Source of the DNA: Pseudodesulfovibrio sediminis | GTDB taxonomy: Bacteria; Desulfobacterota; Desulfovibrionia; Desulfovibrionales; Desulfovibrionaceae | Assembly: GCF_020886695.1 (NCBI RefSeq) | Contig: NZ_AP024485.1 | Location: 257,001 to 321,000 of the forward strand | Direction of reading: 5' to 3' | Length of the DNA stretch: 64,000 nucleotides | Shown: positions 33,757-42,697 of the stretch, in pieces | How the letters are laid out: the number at the start of each line of letters is the position of its first letter | Position numbering within the stretch: position 1 is the stretch's first letter | The notes under the pieces: model-generated | Databases searched by the model: none | Told to the model about the DNA's origin: nothing | The model's input: the letters and a program-made list of their open reading frames with translations, nothing else | Position numbers and translations under genes: made by a program

Positions 33757-34089
33757 TTAGAACAGGATGTTTTCAGGGGGTCTCCGTTCCGGGACCACTT
33801 CCTTTTCACCCGAGTCTTCATTGTATTCCTTGCTGACATACAGGGCACAGTAACAGGCTCCGTATTCCTTGACGTCGTCCTCGCGGTAGGTGCAGGGGCA
33901 GACGATGTCCTTATCAGCTTCATATTCGCCATTGGCCAGTCGGCAGGGGCAGGCCATATAGCCGAGTCGTTCCTTGTTGATGAGCAGGCTTTCAAGGAGC
34001 GGCATGGTCATTTCCATGTCCTTGTTGAAGTAGTATCCCTTGGGCTCCTGCACTTTTTTCAACATTTCGTAGAGTTGTTTGGCATCCAT
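33757..34089 (-). CDS. ferredoxin:thioredoxin reductase catalytic-subunit-like protein
   Basis: 110 residues. Six Cys in CPC-x14-CPC-x12-CYC match the [4Fe-4S]/redox-disulfide site of FTR beta subunits; the final triplet is CYC rather than the plant/cyanobacterial CHC. Such proteins pass ferredoxin electrons to a disulfide partner. ATG 34089 has GGAGG 10 nt upstream; its start overlaps the end of the glutaredoxin gene (stop 34095) closely, so the two are probably a functional pair. No separate variable subunit gene is seen. Confidence 0.82.
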   Translation of the reverse strand: MDAKQLYEMLKKVQEPKGYYFNKDMEMTMPLLESLLINKERLGYMACPCRLANGEYEADKDIVCPCTYREDDVKEYGACYCALYVSKEYNEDSGEKEVVPERRPPENILF

Positions 34090-34094
34090 GGCTA

Positions 34095-34343
34095 TCAATC
34101 CTCCAGAGCTTTGTCGATTTTGTCCTTGTGGTAGCCGACCACAACTTTATCTTTGATGATGATGGTTGGGAAAGAGACGGCCGGATTGTGATTCTTGATT
34201 TCGTCGACGACCTGTTTGCGTTCATCTCCGGAGAGCTCATCTACGTGAATGCATTCATATTTGACACCGCATTCATCCAGATACTTTTTTGCATTTCTGC
34301 AATGTATACAGGTGGAAAGGGCGTAAACCTTAATGTCGTTCAT
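34095..34343 (-). CDS. glutaredoxin-family protein
   Basis: 82 residues from ATG 34343, with active site STCIHCRN and the cis-Pro region FPTIIIKD of glutaredoxins, ending VGYHKDKID. GGAGG lies 8 nt before this ATG. The same frame stays open to an upstream ATG at 34457, giving a 120-residue form with a basic N-terminus and only a weak ribosome-binding site, so the short form is preferred, but both could be made. Likely electron partner of the adjacent FTR-like protein. Confidence 0.82.
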   Translation of the reverse strand: MNDIKVYALSTCIHCRNAKKYLDECGVKYECIHVDELSGDERKQVVDEIKNHNPAVSFPTIIIKDKVVVGYHKDKIDKALED

Positions 34344-34458
34344 TTGAAATGCCTCCATGTCGAACGGTTTGCTCGACGTTTGTTTATCAGATCTTACCGC
34401 CTCATCAGGCTCTTTGAAAATGAGTTTTTTAAACAACGTACTGATGAAGTTGGCCATA

Positions 34459-35346
34459 TCAATCTCTCTTCATGGTGAGTTCCAATCTCCTGACAGCAAG
34501 TGAGCAGAGGAACGTGAGAATAAAGTACATTACGAAGACCAGGGTCCAGATTTCAAAGCTCCGGTAGGTCGTGGTCATGAGCTGTTGGGCCTGGAACGTC
34601 AATTCTTCGATGGAAATGACGGAGACGATGGCCGAGTCCTTGACAATTGATATAAACTGTCCGGCCAGGGCTGGCAACATGCGTTGTATGGCTTGGGGAA
34701 AAATAACATGCCGCATGGCCTGAGCTTTTGTCATGCCCGTGCCCGTGGAGGCTTCCCATTGTCCGGGGTCAATGGATTCGATGCCGGCTCGGACTATTTC
34801 GGCGATATAGGCGGCTTCGAACAGTGCCAGTGTGATCAGTGCGGATACGAATTGTGGAAAGCGATTCATGGGGCCGAATAAATAGCTCAGCACGTCTTTT
34901 GTCTCAGGATTCATGGCATAGATGAAGTTATCCATGTGCAGAAGCGTCATGATCTGATCGCCGATGAAAAAATAAAAGATGAATATGAGCACCAGTGGAG
35001 GGGTGTTCCTGATAAGTCCCACATAGGTGCCGGCAATCAGTCGTTTGAAGAGACTGCGTGAAACGCGAAAAAAACCGATGAGGGTGCCAAGGGAGATGGC
35101 GAGCAGGCCTGACCATATGCTGAGCCTGATTGTTGCGAAAAGACCGAGCGTGAGCAAGCCGGGTTTCCACGATTGCGTTGGTTCATCAAACCGTAGCAGG
35201 AATTGCGGGATAACACTCCAGTTCCAGTGGTAGTTCAGCCCTGTGACGGCCTTATAGGCGATGAAGCCGAACAGCCCTGCCAGAGCCGCCAGTATGGCGG
35301 CATCCAGCAGGGTTATGCGTATGCGGGTTTTGTGTATGGTTGGCAA
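34459..35346 (-). CDS. polar amino-acid ABC transporter permease (HisM/GlnP family)
   Basis: 295 residues, hydrophobic, with the permease EAA-loop (EASTGTGMTKAQAMRHVIFPQA; the EAA-x3-G-x9-I-x-LP pattern) and the family LIRNTPPLVLIFIFYF segment. Its N-terminal extension is about 60 residues. The start shown is TTG 35346 without a good ribosome-binding site, so the exact N-terminus is uncertain. 12 nt after the binding-protein gene. Imports a polar or acidic amino acid with its partners. Confidence 0.82.
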   Translation of the reverse strand: MPTIHKTRIRITLLDAAILAALAGLFGFIAYKAVTGLNYHWNWSVIPQFLLRFDEPTQSWKPGLLTLGLFATIRLSIWSGLLAISLGTLIGFFRVSRSLFKRLIAGTYVGLIRNTPPLVLIFIFYFFIGDQIMTLLHMDNFIYAMNPETKDVLSYLFGPMNRFPQFVSALITLALFEAAYIAEIVRAGIESIDPGQWEASTGTGMTKAQAMRHVIFPQAIQRMLPALAGQFISIVKDSAIVSVISIEELTFQAQQLMTTTYRSFEIWTLVFVMYFILTFLCSLAVRRLELTMKRD

Positions 35347-35358
35347 AGAGAGGCTCGA

Positions 35359-36204
35359 CTACTGAATCTGGTTTTCCCATTCGTTGGTGTAGAACCAGTA
35401 TTCGTATCTGTTCTGGAGCCAGCCTTTGCTTGAGGTGTACAGGACCCAGTTGTTGAGCCAGTTCAGGAAGTCGGGATCGCCTTTTTTCACGGCAAACGAA
35501 ATCGGTTCACGAGTGAAATCCTCCTTGAAGGGCAGGAAGAGCTGGTCGGGGTATTCCTTGGCTAGGTTCATGGGGAGCGGGTTTGAAGCGACCACGGCGT
35601 GGACGCGCTCGTTGAGCAGCTCCTGAATCGTCTGGGATTCTTCGTCAAAGAAGAGAATCTTGGCCTTGGGCAGGAAGTTTTTGGTGACTTCCGCGGCAGT
35701 GGTTCCAAGGCGAACGGCGACAGTGGTGGCCGGATTGTTGAATTCGGAGGCCATGGTTCGACCGCCTGCCAGTTTTTTGCTCGCAACCACGGACATACCG
35801 GAGAATTCGTAGGGAATGGAGAAGTTGACTTTGAGATTGCGTTGAGGAGTGATGGACATGCCGCCGATGATGATATCGAACTTTCCGGTCAGGAGTGCGG
35901 GGATGATGCCGGACCACTTGGTGGGGACAAATTCGACTTGAACGCCCATGTCTTCAGCCAGTTTTTTGGCGACATCGATTTCAAAGCCGATGTATTCCCC
36001 GTTTTTGTTCTTCATGGCCCAGGGCTTGAATGTATCAAAACCGACTTTGATAACACCGCGTTTGAGAATGGTGTCGAGCTGGCTGGTTTTGGCTGGAGCT
36101 GCTTTCTCTCCAGCTTTTTGCTGGACTGGTTGCTGGCTGCATCCAATGATGAGCGCGAGCAGACATGAAAGGCAGGTGAGGGTTGCAAGACGTACAAGTT
36201 TCAT
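35359..36204 (-). CDS. amino-acid ABC transporter substrate-binding lipoprotein (SBP family 3)
   Basis: 281 residues. Lipobox LIIGC (C22) follows a short signal sequence. Family-3 binding-protein features: ILKRGVIKVGFDTFKPWAM, EYIGFEIDVAKKLA, and IIGGMSITPQR (binding-site strand). AAGGAGA is 7 nt before the ATG. Ligand not deducible; the GGMSITPQR loop with Arg is common in polar amino-acid binders. Lies between the two permease genes, preceded by a 31-codon ORF. Confidence 0.88.
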   Translation of the reverse strand: MKLVRLATLTCLSCLLALIIGCSQQPVQQKAGEKAAPAKTSQLDTILKRGVIKVGFDTFKPWAMKNKNGEYIGFEIDVAKKLAEDMGVQVEFVPTKWSGIIPALLTGKFDIIIGGMSITPQRNLKVNFSIPYEFSGMSVVASKKLAGGRTMASEFNNPATTVAVRLGTTAAEVTKNFLPKAKILFFDEESQTIQELLNERVHAVVASNPLPMNLAKEYPDQLFLPFKEDFTREPISFAVKKGDPDFLNWLNNWVLYTSSKGWLQNRYEYWFYTNEWENQIQ

Positions 36205-36245
36205 TCTTTTCTCCTTGTTCCGGCAGGTGCGAGGCCGGGCTGCTG

Positions 36246-36341
36246 TTATTTGCAGGATTCCTGGGCAAAAGTTACGTGTGACACCCCGAGAATGGCGATC
36301 ATAACTGTACTGCCTGTTTTGACAGTTCTCCAGATAGTCAT
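36246..36341 (-). CDS. 31-residue hydrophobic small protein
   Basis: Small ORF between the two transporter genes, ATG 36341 with GGAG 6 nt upstream. It reads like a signal peptide and little more: basic start (TIWRTVKTG), hydrophobic core (VMIAILGVSHV), a possible cleavage site TFAQ and a short ESCK end. It may be a genuine microprotein, a translated leader, or a remnant of a lost exported protein. Confidence 0.4.
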   Translation of the reverse strand: MTIWRTVKTGSTVMIAILGVSHVTFAQESCK

Positions 36342-36366
36342 GGTGTTCTCCAATTCCGGTTAATGG

Positions 36367-37179
36367 TTAAATGGAAAAGCGTTGCTCCAGTATTCTCACA
36401 ATCCCTGACAGGATTAAGGTGATGACAAGATATATGGCGGCAACAGTAAACCAAATTTCAAAGGTCAGAAATGTTTCCGCATCAATCATGCGGCCCTGTT
36501 GCGTCAGGTCCAGAATGGCCACGGTCGAAACCAGCGCGGAATCTTTGATCAACGACACGGCCTGGCTCGTGAGCGGAGGCAGGACCCGGCGAATGGCCTG
36601 GGGCAGAATGATGTGACGGTACATGGGCGCAGAGGACATCCCGAGGCTTTTGGCAGCCTCCCACTGTCCCTTGTTAATGGAAGTGATACCTGCTCGGAAT
36701 ATTTCGGATGCGTAGGCGCCTTCAAACAGGCTGAGCGCGATAATGGCTGACCAGAATCCGCTGACTCCCAGAATGGGAGCCAGCACGAAATAGATGAAGA
36801 ATATCTGGATAAGCAGCGGGGTGTTACGGATTATTTCCATATAACAACGTGCCACGCCACGTGCGGCCCATGAATTGGTCATACGCATGAGCGCGGTTCC
36901 CAGGCCGATCATCAGCATGAGCAATAGACTGATGGAGGTTATCTGAAAGGTGACGCCCAGCCCCTGCATAAGGAGTCCCCACCTGAATCCCTCGTCAGTG
37001 AATTGCCCGAGATATTGGGGAATGCGATACCATTGCCAGTTGTATCCGAGCCGTTGGGTGCCTATTGACAGCAGTATGGCAACAGCGGCCATCACTGCGA
37101 TATATTTGGCAGTGTCGATTAACACCGAAGCCGGTATTCTTGAAGGAGATGGTGGCTTGACGATCTGGTCGATAGGCAT
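36367..37179 (-). CDS. polar amino-acid ABC transporter permease (HisQ/GlnP family)
   Basis: 270 residues, membrane protein with EAA-type loop (EAAKSLGMSSAPMYRHIILPQA) and MEIIRNTPLLIQIFFIYF, homologous to the permease at 34459 along its length. Together they would form the heterodimeric channel. No ATPase gene lies between 33757 and 37300, so an ATPase encoded elsewhere must energise them. First gene of this transporter operon. Confidence 0.85.
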   Translation of the reverse strand: MPIDQIVKPPSPSRIPASVLIDTAKYIAVMAAVAILLSIGTQRLGYNWQWYRIPQYLGQFTDEGFRWGLLMQGLGVTFQITSISLLLMLMIGLGTALMRMTNSWAARGVARCYMEIIRNTPLLIQIFFIYFVLAPILGVSGFWSAIIALSLFEGAYASEIFRAGITSINKGQWEAAKSLGMSSAPMYRHIILPQAIRRVLPPLTSQAVSLIKDSALVSTVAILDLTQQGRMIDAETFLTFEIWFTVAAIYLVITLILSGIVRILEQRFSI

Positions 37180-37299
37180 GAACTCGTATGAGGGTAAGCG
37201 GGTTATGCGATGACTTGTGTCATTGCTTGAGAATCACCATATCAGAATCGGGCAAAGAATACAGGCACTATTCTTTTACCCTTCAGTGAAATGAGAGGG

Positions 37300-37941
37300 T
37301 CAGGCCTTGTCCTCCAAAAGCGGATCGATGATTTCCCTGATGCGTGTGAACACATCTTCCGGGGTGGAAGCAGCGGAAACCACTTTCATGCGATCCTTGT
37401 GGAATGCGGCCCAGGTCAGGTAGCCTTCGCGAATGCGATCGTGGAAAGTGAGGTGTTCAGCTTCGAATCTTCCTTCTTCCTTGGCTTTGCCGTCCTGGAT
37501 GTTGCGAAGTGTGGCTCGTTTCAGACCTATTTCAGGGTTGATGTCCAGAACAATGGTCAGGTCGGGCCACAAACCGTCTACTGCGACCTCGTTGAGCTCT
37601 TTGAGGACCTGTGTGTCCAATCCGCGGCCATATCCCTGGTATACGATGGTAGAGTCAGCAAAACGGTCGCAGAGTACGATTCGTCCGGCTTCCAGCTCAG
37701 GACGAATGACCTGCGCGATGTGTTGGGCACGATCTGCCAAATAGAGAAATAACTCCGTGATAGGGGTGATATCCTTGTTGTCCACATGGAGAAGCATCTT
37801 TCTGAGCTCCTTGCCAACGCGGCTCCCGCCCGGTTCCAGGGTCAGGAAGACTTCTTTGCCTCTGGATTCAAGGTATTCGGTGAGAAGCTTTATTTGAGTC
37901 GATTTGCCGGTGCCTTCTATGCCTTCAAAGGTAATAAACAT
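37300..37941 (-). CDS. tmk: thymidylate kinase
   Basis: 213 residues. P-loop [11 protein letters not shown] (5-15), [12 protein letters not shown], the [16 protein letters not shown] nucleotide/dTMP motif and a flexible LID region ([10 protein letters not shown]) match dTMP kinase, which makes dTDP for DNA synthesis. ATG 37941 lies inside the end of the upstream YhaM-like gene (25-nt overlap), so translation is coupled. Confidence 0.93.
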   Translation of the reverse strand: MFITFEGIEGTGKSTQIKLLTEYLESRGKEVFLTLEPGGSRVGKELRKMLLHVDNKDITPITELFLYLADRAQHIAQVIRPELEAGRIVLCDRFADSTIVYQGYGRGLDTQVLKELNEVAVDGLWPDLTIVLDINPEIGLKRATLRNIQDGKAKEEGRFEAEHLTFHDRIREGYLTWAAFHKDRMKVVSAASTPEDVFTRIREIIDPLLEDKA

Positions 37942-38957
37942 TGGTTCTCCGGTTTCTCGTTCTTCTTGGCAGATGGGTCTGGGGTTGTCGGGGCGCGATA
38001 CACATTGCGCTCAAGGAAGCGCATGTAAGGAGACCACTCCTGACCATTTTTGTCCATGTCTACATAGGCTTGTTCGATAATATTCAGCTTTGCGTCCATG
38101 TTGTCCACAAAGTGGAGGACAAATGCCTCAGGCGTTTTCGGGCGTACAGGCGCTCCGAAATCGTGCTCACCATGATGGCTGGTGATCAGGTGGCGCAGGT
38201 GCAGCTTGAGACTTTCATCCAGCGATTTGGCTTTCTTCAGAAACGGTTCCAGCTTATTCTGGCCGATCTGGATGTGGCCGAGCAGACGACCTTCGTCCGT
38301 ATAGTCGTTGGTCAGACCGCCGGAAAGTTCCCACGCTTTTCCGAGATCATGGAAGATGGCGCCGGCGAGCAGTGTCTGGCGATCCAGAGTAGGGTAGACA
38401 TCACACTGCGCCATGCAGGATCGGGCTACCTGCAACGTGTGTTCAAGCAATCCGCCTACATATGCGTGGTGGACGGTTTTTGCTCCGGGGGCCGAAAGCA
38501 GGCGTGTACGAATCTCTTCGTTGCCGAGCACATTTTTGCAAAACAGCTTCCATGGCTTGTGTTTCATGTGTTCGGTAACAAGTTCCTCCACGGCCTCCAT
38601 AAGCTCTTGAGGCGGTACGGCGGATGTGGGCAGGAAATCGCCCATATCCACATCAGGATGGGGTGTCTCAAGGAGTTCCATGTGGTCGACCTTGAGTTGA
38701 TTCTTGTCTCGGTAATTTTCAACAAAACCTTGCACATGGGCCATCTGTCCGGGGGCAAGAGCAGGATATTCCTGGCTTTTCGGACTCCATATTTTGCCGT
38801 CGATTTTACCTGTGGCATCTTGAAATGTAATGTTCCAGTATGGGCCGTTTCGAGACTGTGCCTGGTTGGCCGATGCCAGGAGAAAAATATCATTTACCGG
38901 TTGGCCGGGAGCCATATCATGAATATATTGCGACTTTTTTCCCACGAATATTGCCAT
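37917..38957 (-). CDS. YhaM-like OB-fold/HD-domain exoribonuclease
   Basis: 346 residues. An N-terminal OB-fold (about 15-95: [20 protein letters not shown]) precedes an HD phosphohydrolase domain with [38 protein letters not shown] and [11 protein letters not shown]. This layout is that of YhaM/CBF1 3'-5' exonucleases known from Gram-positive bacteria. ATG 38957 is chosen from the family N-terminus ([12 protein letters not shown]); no strong ribosome-binding site is seen, and the frame opens at GTG 38984. Divergent from surE. Confidence 0.82.
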   Translation of the reverse strand: MAIFVGKKSQYIHDMAPGQPVNDIFLLASANQAQSRNGPYWNITFQDATGKIDGKIWSPKSQEYPALAPGQMAHVQGFVENYRDKNQLKVDHMELLETPHPDVDMGDFLPTSAVPPQELMEAVEELVTEHMKHKPWKLFCKNVLGNEEIRTRLLSAPGAKTVHHAYVGGLLEHTLQVARSCMAQCDVYPTLDRQTLLAGAIFHDLGKAWELSGGLTNDYTDEGRLLGHIQIGQNKLEPFLKKAKSLDESLKLHLRHLITSHHGEHDFGAPVRPKTPEAFVLHFVDNMDAKLNIIEQAYVDMDKNGQEWSPYMRFLERNVYRAPTTPDPSAKKNEKPENQCLLPLKA

Positions 38958-39095
38958 TGAATAGAGGTTGAGGTAACCCCGCACATACGAGTATCATCGC
39001 ACGGGATGCGGGGTGCAGGATAATTGGGTTCCGCTTCAAGTTATGAACCTGATTTCACAGGTATTGTCAAATCAAAGCTCCATAGGTGACGTAGT

Positions 39096-39848
39096 ATGAA
39101 GATCCTTCTTGCCAATGATGACGGTATACAGGCCATAGGTCTTCGGACCCTTTATTTTGCTCTGATAGAAGCGGGCCACGATGTCCGCGTGGTTGCGCCG
39201 GTCACGGAACAATCCGCAGTGGGACACGCCGTAACCCTGTCCATGCCCATCAAGGTCAAAGAGTTTAAGGAAAACGGATTCGTGGGGCAGGGGGTGTACG
39301 GAACGCCGGTTGACTGCGTGAAGTTGGGGTTGTCCACACTGTTGGATGGGCCTCCGGAGCTGGTTCTCTCCGGTATCAATGCCGGGGCAAACGTGGGCGT
39401 TGATATCCTGTATTCGGGCACTGTCTCCGCCGCCACGGAAGGCGCGCTCATGGAGATTCCGGCCATGGCCGTATCCATGGACAGTTTCAATCCGAAGGAT
39501 TTGAGGGGACAAGCCCGTTACTGCGTCGACCTGTTGCCCCAGATTCCATGGAAGGAGCTCCCCAGAAAATGCGTGGTTAATCTCAATTTCCCGGACTGTC
39601 CCATTGAAGAGGCCAAGGAACTGATTGTGTGTCCGCACACAAGGGCTTCCTATACAGATGAATATGATACCCGTTTGGATCCCCGTGGGAATCCGTATTA
39701 TTGGCTGAAGGGGGCTATTCCGCCCGAGCGTATCAGCGCTGACCGAGATCGCGCGCTGTTGACGGAAGGACATATTACAATGACACCGCTTCATTTTGAT
39801 TTCACAGATCGAGACACGTTGGATCTGCTGAAACAGAGCGGCTTATAA
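39096..39848 (+). CDS. surE: 5'/3'-nucleotidase SurE
   Basis: 250-residue metal-dependent nucleotidase. N-terminal LLANDDGIQAIGL (DD metal ligands), PVTEQSAVGHAVT, and LVLSGINAGANVG (Asn metal ligand region) are intact, with GTPVDCVKLGL before it. Dephosphorylates nucleoside monophosphates, a housekeeping/stationary-phase role. AGGTGA lies upstream of ATG 39096. Confidence 0.94.
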   Translation: MKILLANDDGIQAIGLRTLYFALIEAGHDVRVVAPVTEQSAVGHAVTLSMPIKVKEFKENGFVGQGVYGTPVDCVKLGLSTLLDGPPELVLSGINAGANVGVDILYSGTVSAATEGALMEIPAMAVSMDSFNPKDLRGQARYCVDLLPQIPWKELPRKCVVNLNFPDCPIEEAKELIVCPHTRASYTDEYDTRLDPRGNPYYWLKGAIPPERISADRDRALLTEGHITMTPLHFDFTDRDTLDLLKQSGL

Positions 39849-39854
39849 ACACCG

Positions 39855-39883
39855 TTGACGGAAAATCATTGTAAAAGTATGGT
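39855..39883 (+). promoter_or_regulatory. candidate sigma-70 promoter of gap
   Basis: TTGACG (39855-39860), 17-bp spacer, TATGGT (39878-39883), 59 bp before ATG 39942. Confidence 0.45.
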
Positions 39884-39941
39884 TATTGCCTTCAAAATTG
39901 ATCAGGATTGATAAAAGCACACTTCTTAAGGAGGAGTCGTA

Positions 39942-40925
39942 ATGGCTGTTAAAATAGGGTTGAACGGATTTGGACGGATCGGACGTTATCTGGCACGCCT
40001 GTTGTCTGAAGAGAAAGACCTGGAATTAGTGGCAGTTAATGCTCGTGCTTCAAACGAGGATCTGGCCCATCTGCTGAAGTATGACTCCGTGCACGGTCGC
40101 TTCCTTGACGTGGAGCCCACCGAAAAAGGGTTCAAGGTGTGTGGCAAGGACGTGACGGTCACACGCAATGCGCCGGGTGAATGGATTTGGGGTGATCTCG
40201 GCTGTGATATCGTGGTTGAGACCACTGGTAAATTCCGGGATCGTGCAAGCTGTGAAAAAATGCTCGCCTGTGGTGCCAAGAAAGTGCTCATTTCTGCCCC
40301 TGGTTCCGAGCCTGATGCAACTGTTGTCATGTCTGTCAACGATGACCTGCTCACCCCCCAGCACAATATTATTTCCAATGCCTCCTGTACGACCAACTGT
40401 CTGGCGCCCGTGGCCAAGGTCATCAATGACCTGTATGGCATCAAGCACGGCATCATGACCACGGTGCATTCCTACACCATGAGTCAGCGTATTCTCGATG
40501 GTTCTCACAGCGACATGCGTCGTGCTCGTGCCTGTGCCGTCAACATGGTTCCGACCTCAACCGGCGCGGCAAAGGCGCTTGGTCTGGTTATTCCCGAGCT
40601 TGACGGTGTGTTGGACGGCATGGCGATCCGTGTCCCTACAGCGAATGTTTCCCTTGTTGATCTGGTTTGCGAACTCGATAAGCCTGCAACGGCTGAAGCG
40701 GTCAATGCCGCTCTCAAGGCAGCCTCCAACGATTCCATGGGCTACACTGATGAGCCGCTGGTTTCTGTCGACTTCATGGGCTCCACCTTTGGTGGCGTGG
40801 TCGATAGCTCTCTGACTCGTGTCATGGGCGGCACCCAGCTTAAGCTTATCATCTGGTATGATAACGAAGCTGGCTTTACCAACCAGCTCCTGCGTTTGAC
40901 CAAAAAGGTCGCCGGAATGCTGTAA
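39942..40925 (+). CDS. gap: glyceraldehyde-3-phosphate dehydrogenase, type I
   Basis: 327 residues. NAD-binding GLNGFGRIGRYLARL, catalytic C149 in ASCTTNCLAP, substrate loops HSYTMSQRILDG and PTSTGAAKALGLVIPEL, and the C-terminal IIWYDNEAGF motif. A glycolytic/gluconeogenic enzyme; no neighbouring pgk. AAGGAGGAG precedes the ATG. Own promoter candidate and own terminator make it monocistronic. Confidence 0.95.
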   Translation: MAVKIGLNGFGRIGRYLARLLSEEKDLELVAVNARASNEDLAHLLKYDSVHGRFLDVEPTEKGFKVCGKDVTVTRNAPGEWIWGDLGCDIVVETTGKFRDRASCEKMLACGAKKVLISAPGSEPDATVVMSVNDDLLTPQHNIISNASCTTNCLAPVAKVINDLYGIKHGIMTTVHSYTMSQRILDGSHSDMRRARACAVNMVPTSTGAAKALGLVIPELDGVLDGMAIRVPTANVSLVDLVCELDKPATAEAVNAALKAASNDSMGYTDEPLVSVDFMGSTFGGVVDSSLTRVMGGTQLKLIIWYDNEAGFTNQLLRLTKKVAGML

Positions 40926-40946
40926 GGGGCCTTGTCTCCGATATGC

Positions 40947-40981
40947 AAGACCGCTCTGCCTTGGCAGGGCGGTCTTTTTGT
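40947..40981 (+). terminator. intrinsic terminator after gap
   Basis: AAGACCGCTCTGCC (40947-40960) pairs with GGCAGGGCGGTCTT (40963-40976), one internal mismatch, followed by TTTTTG. Confidence 0.9.
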
Positions 40982-41050
40982 TTGGCGAGTTTATGAGTGT
41001 ATCACTGTCCGGTTTGTTGTGGGATACGATGTATGAGCCCTAGAAAAGTA

Positions 41051-41086
41051 AAGGCCGGACACGCAAATGCGTACCCGGCCTTGTTT
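41051..41086. terminator. terminator downstream of cimA
   Basis: AAGGCCGG (41051-41058) pairs with CCGGCCTT (41075-41082), with an inner ACGC/GCGT stem; a T-rich stretch (TTTACTTTTC) follows on the minus strand. Confidence 0.72.
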
Positions 41087-41102
41087 GTTGGAATGTGTTT
41101 CT

Positions 41103-42692
41103 TTATTTTTTGTGGTCGTCTTTGAACAGCTTGAAATTGATGGAATCCACCACAGCCTGCCAGCTTGCTTCGATGATGTTGTGGGAGACGCCCATGGTCG
41201 TCCAACGGTCCGTACGGTCGCCACTTTCTATCAGGACGCGGACAAAGGAGGCTGTACCACCTGTGTCACGGACCGCACCGGACAGCACGCGCACTTTGAA
41301 GTCGAGCAGTCTGATTTCACTCAGTCTGGGATAGAATCGCTCCAACCCTTTGCGCAGTGCGCGGTCAAGGGCGTTGACCGGTCCCATGCCTGTGGCGGCA
41401 GTGTGTTCCTGTTGTCCCTTGACGTCGACAATGACTGTGGCTTCGGTGAAGGGCTCAGCATCTTCCTCTCGCTTGGCATCCACCACAAAGAAGTTCTGGA
41501 AATGGAAATAGTTCAGCGGTTTGCCCAGCGCTTCACGCAGGACCAACTCGAATGAGGCATCTGCTACTGAATATTCGTAGCCCATGCTTTCCTTCAGCTT
41601 CAACTCCTTGAGCAGACGGTCCACTGTTGGATCGTCTTTTTTCAGTTCGTAACCGAGCTCGTTGGCCTTGAACAGGATGTTGGATTTACCCGACTGATCA
41701 GAAAGCAGAACGCGTTGTTCATTGCCCACGGTTTCCGGCTCAATATGTTCATACGTGCGGGAATCCTTCTGGATTGCACTGACATGAACACCAGCTTTGT
41801 GTGCAAAGGCGGAAGCGCCCACAAAAGGCTGGCGCATGAACGGGCGCAGGTTGGCAATCTCGCTGACGAAATTGGAGGTCATCAAGAGTCTGGACAGGTT
41901 TTCGCTTCCAATGGATTCGATCCCCATCTTGAGTTGCAGGTTCGGAATCACTGAACAGAGATTGGCGTTACCGCATCGCTCGCCGTATCCGTTGATGGTG
42001 CCTTGAACCTGTGTAGCTCCATTCCGTACAGCGGCCAGTGAGTTGGCTACAGCCAGCTCTGAGTCATTGTGAGCGTGGATGCCGAACTGGGCCTCGGGGA
42101 GTGCTTCCGTAACAGCCTTAACTGCTTCGGCCACTTCATCGGGCAGGGTGCCGCCATTGGTGTCGCAGAGAATGAGTCTGGAAGCACCGGCTTCATGAGC
42201 AGCCCGGATGGCCTGTATTGCGTATTCCCTGTTGTTCTTGAACCCGTCGAAAAAGTGTTCGGCATCAAAGATGACTTCATCCACTCGCTCATTGAGATAG
42301 CCAACGGAGTTGGCAATGAGCTCCAGATTGCGTTCGAGAGGAATACCCAACGCAGTCGTGGCGTGGAGATCCCAGGTCTTGCCAAAGATGGTGATAACCG
42401 ATGTTTCGGCGGCCAATAGTCCGGCCAGGACAGGATCATTCTCCGGGGTACTCTTGGCCAGATGCGTCGAGCCGAATGCCGTTAGTTTGGCATTCTTAAA
42501 TGTATGTCCTTTTATTTCATCAAAGAATTTCTGATCTGTAGGGTTTGAACCAGGCCAGCCACCCTCGATATAATGGATGCCCAGATCATCCAGCTTGTGG
42601 GCTATGTGGATCTTGTCCTGGTGTGTCAGATTCAGTTCTTCGGCCTGTGCTCCATCGCGTAAAGTTGTATCATATATCGTAACGTGTCTCAT
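41103..42692 (-). CDS. cimA: citramalate synthase
   Basis: 529 residues. HMG-CoA-lyase-like catalytic domain with YDTTLRDGAQAEELNL (metal/acid residues), GGWPGSNPTD, the HAHNDSELAVANSLAAV metal site, and a C-terminal LeuA-type allosteric domain (about 390-529). The GGWPGSNP motif separates CimA from isopropylmalate and homocitrate synthases. Condenses pyruvate and acetyl-CoA to citramalate, giving threonine-independent 2-oxobutyrate for isoleucine; ilvBNC lies at 10011-13312. 5 nt after lysC, at the end of the operon. Confidence 0.9.
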   Translation of the reverse strand: MRHVTIYDTTLRDGAQAEELNLTHQDKIHIAHKLDDLGIHYIEGGWPGSNPTDQKFFDEIKGHTFKNAKLTAFGSTHLAKSTPENDPVLAGLLAAETSVITIFGKTWDLHATTALGIPLERNLELIANSVGYLNERVDEVIFDAEHFFDGFKNNREYAIQAIRAAHEAGASRLILCDTNGGTLPDEVAEAVKAVTEALPEAQFGIHAHNDSELAVANSLAAVRNGATQVQGTINGYGERCGNANLCSVIPNLQLKMGIESIGSENLSRLLMTSNFVSEIANLRPFMRQPFVGASAFAHKAGVHVSAIQKDSRTYEHIEPETVGNEQRVLLSDQSGKSNILFKANELGYELKKDDPTVDRLLKELKLKESMGYEYSVADASFELVLREALGKPLNYFHFQNFFVVDAKREEDAEPFTEATVIVDVKGQQEHTAATGMGPVNALDRALRKGLERFYPRLSEIRLLDFKVRVLSGAVRDTGGTASFVRVLIESGDRTDRWTTMGVSHNIIEASWQAVVDSINFKLFKDDHKK

Positions 42693-42697
42693 TCAAA

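Noticed and set aside
37941-38960. 339-codon open frame on the plus strand
   Set aside because: Antisense to the YhaM-like nuclease gene; composition is that of a shadow frame.
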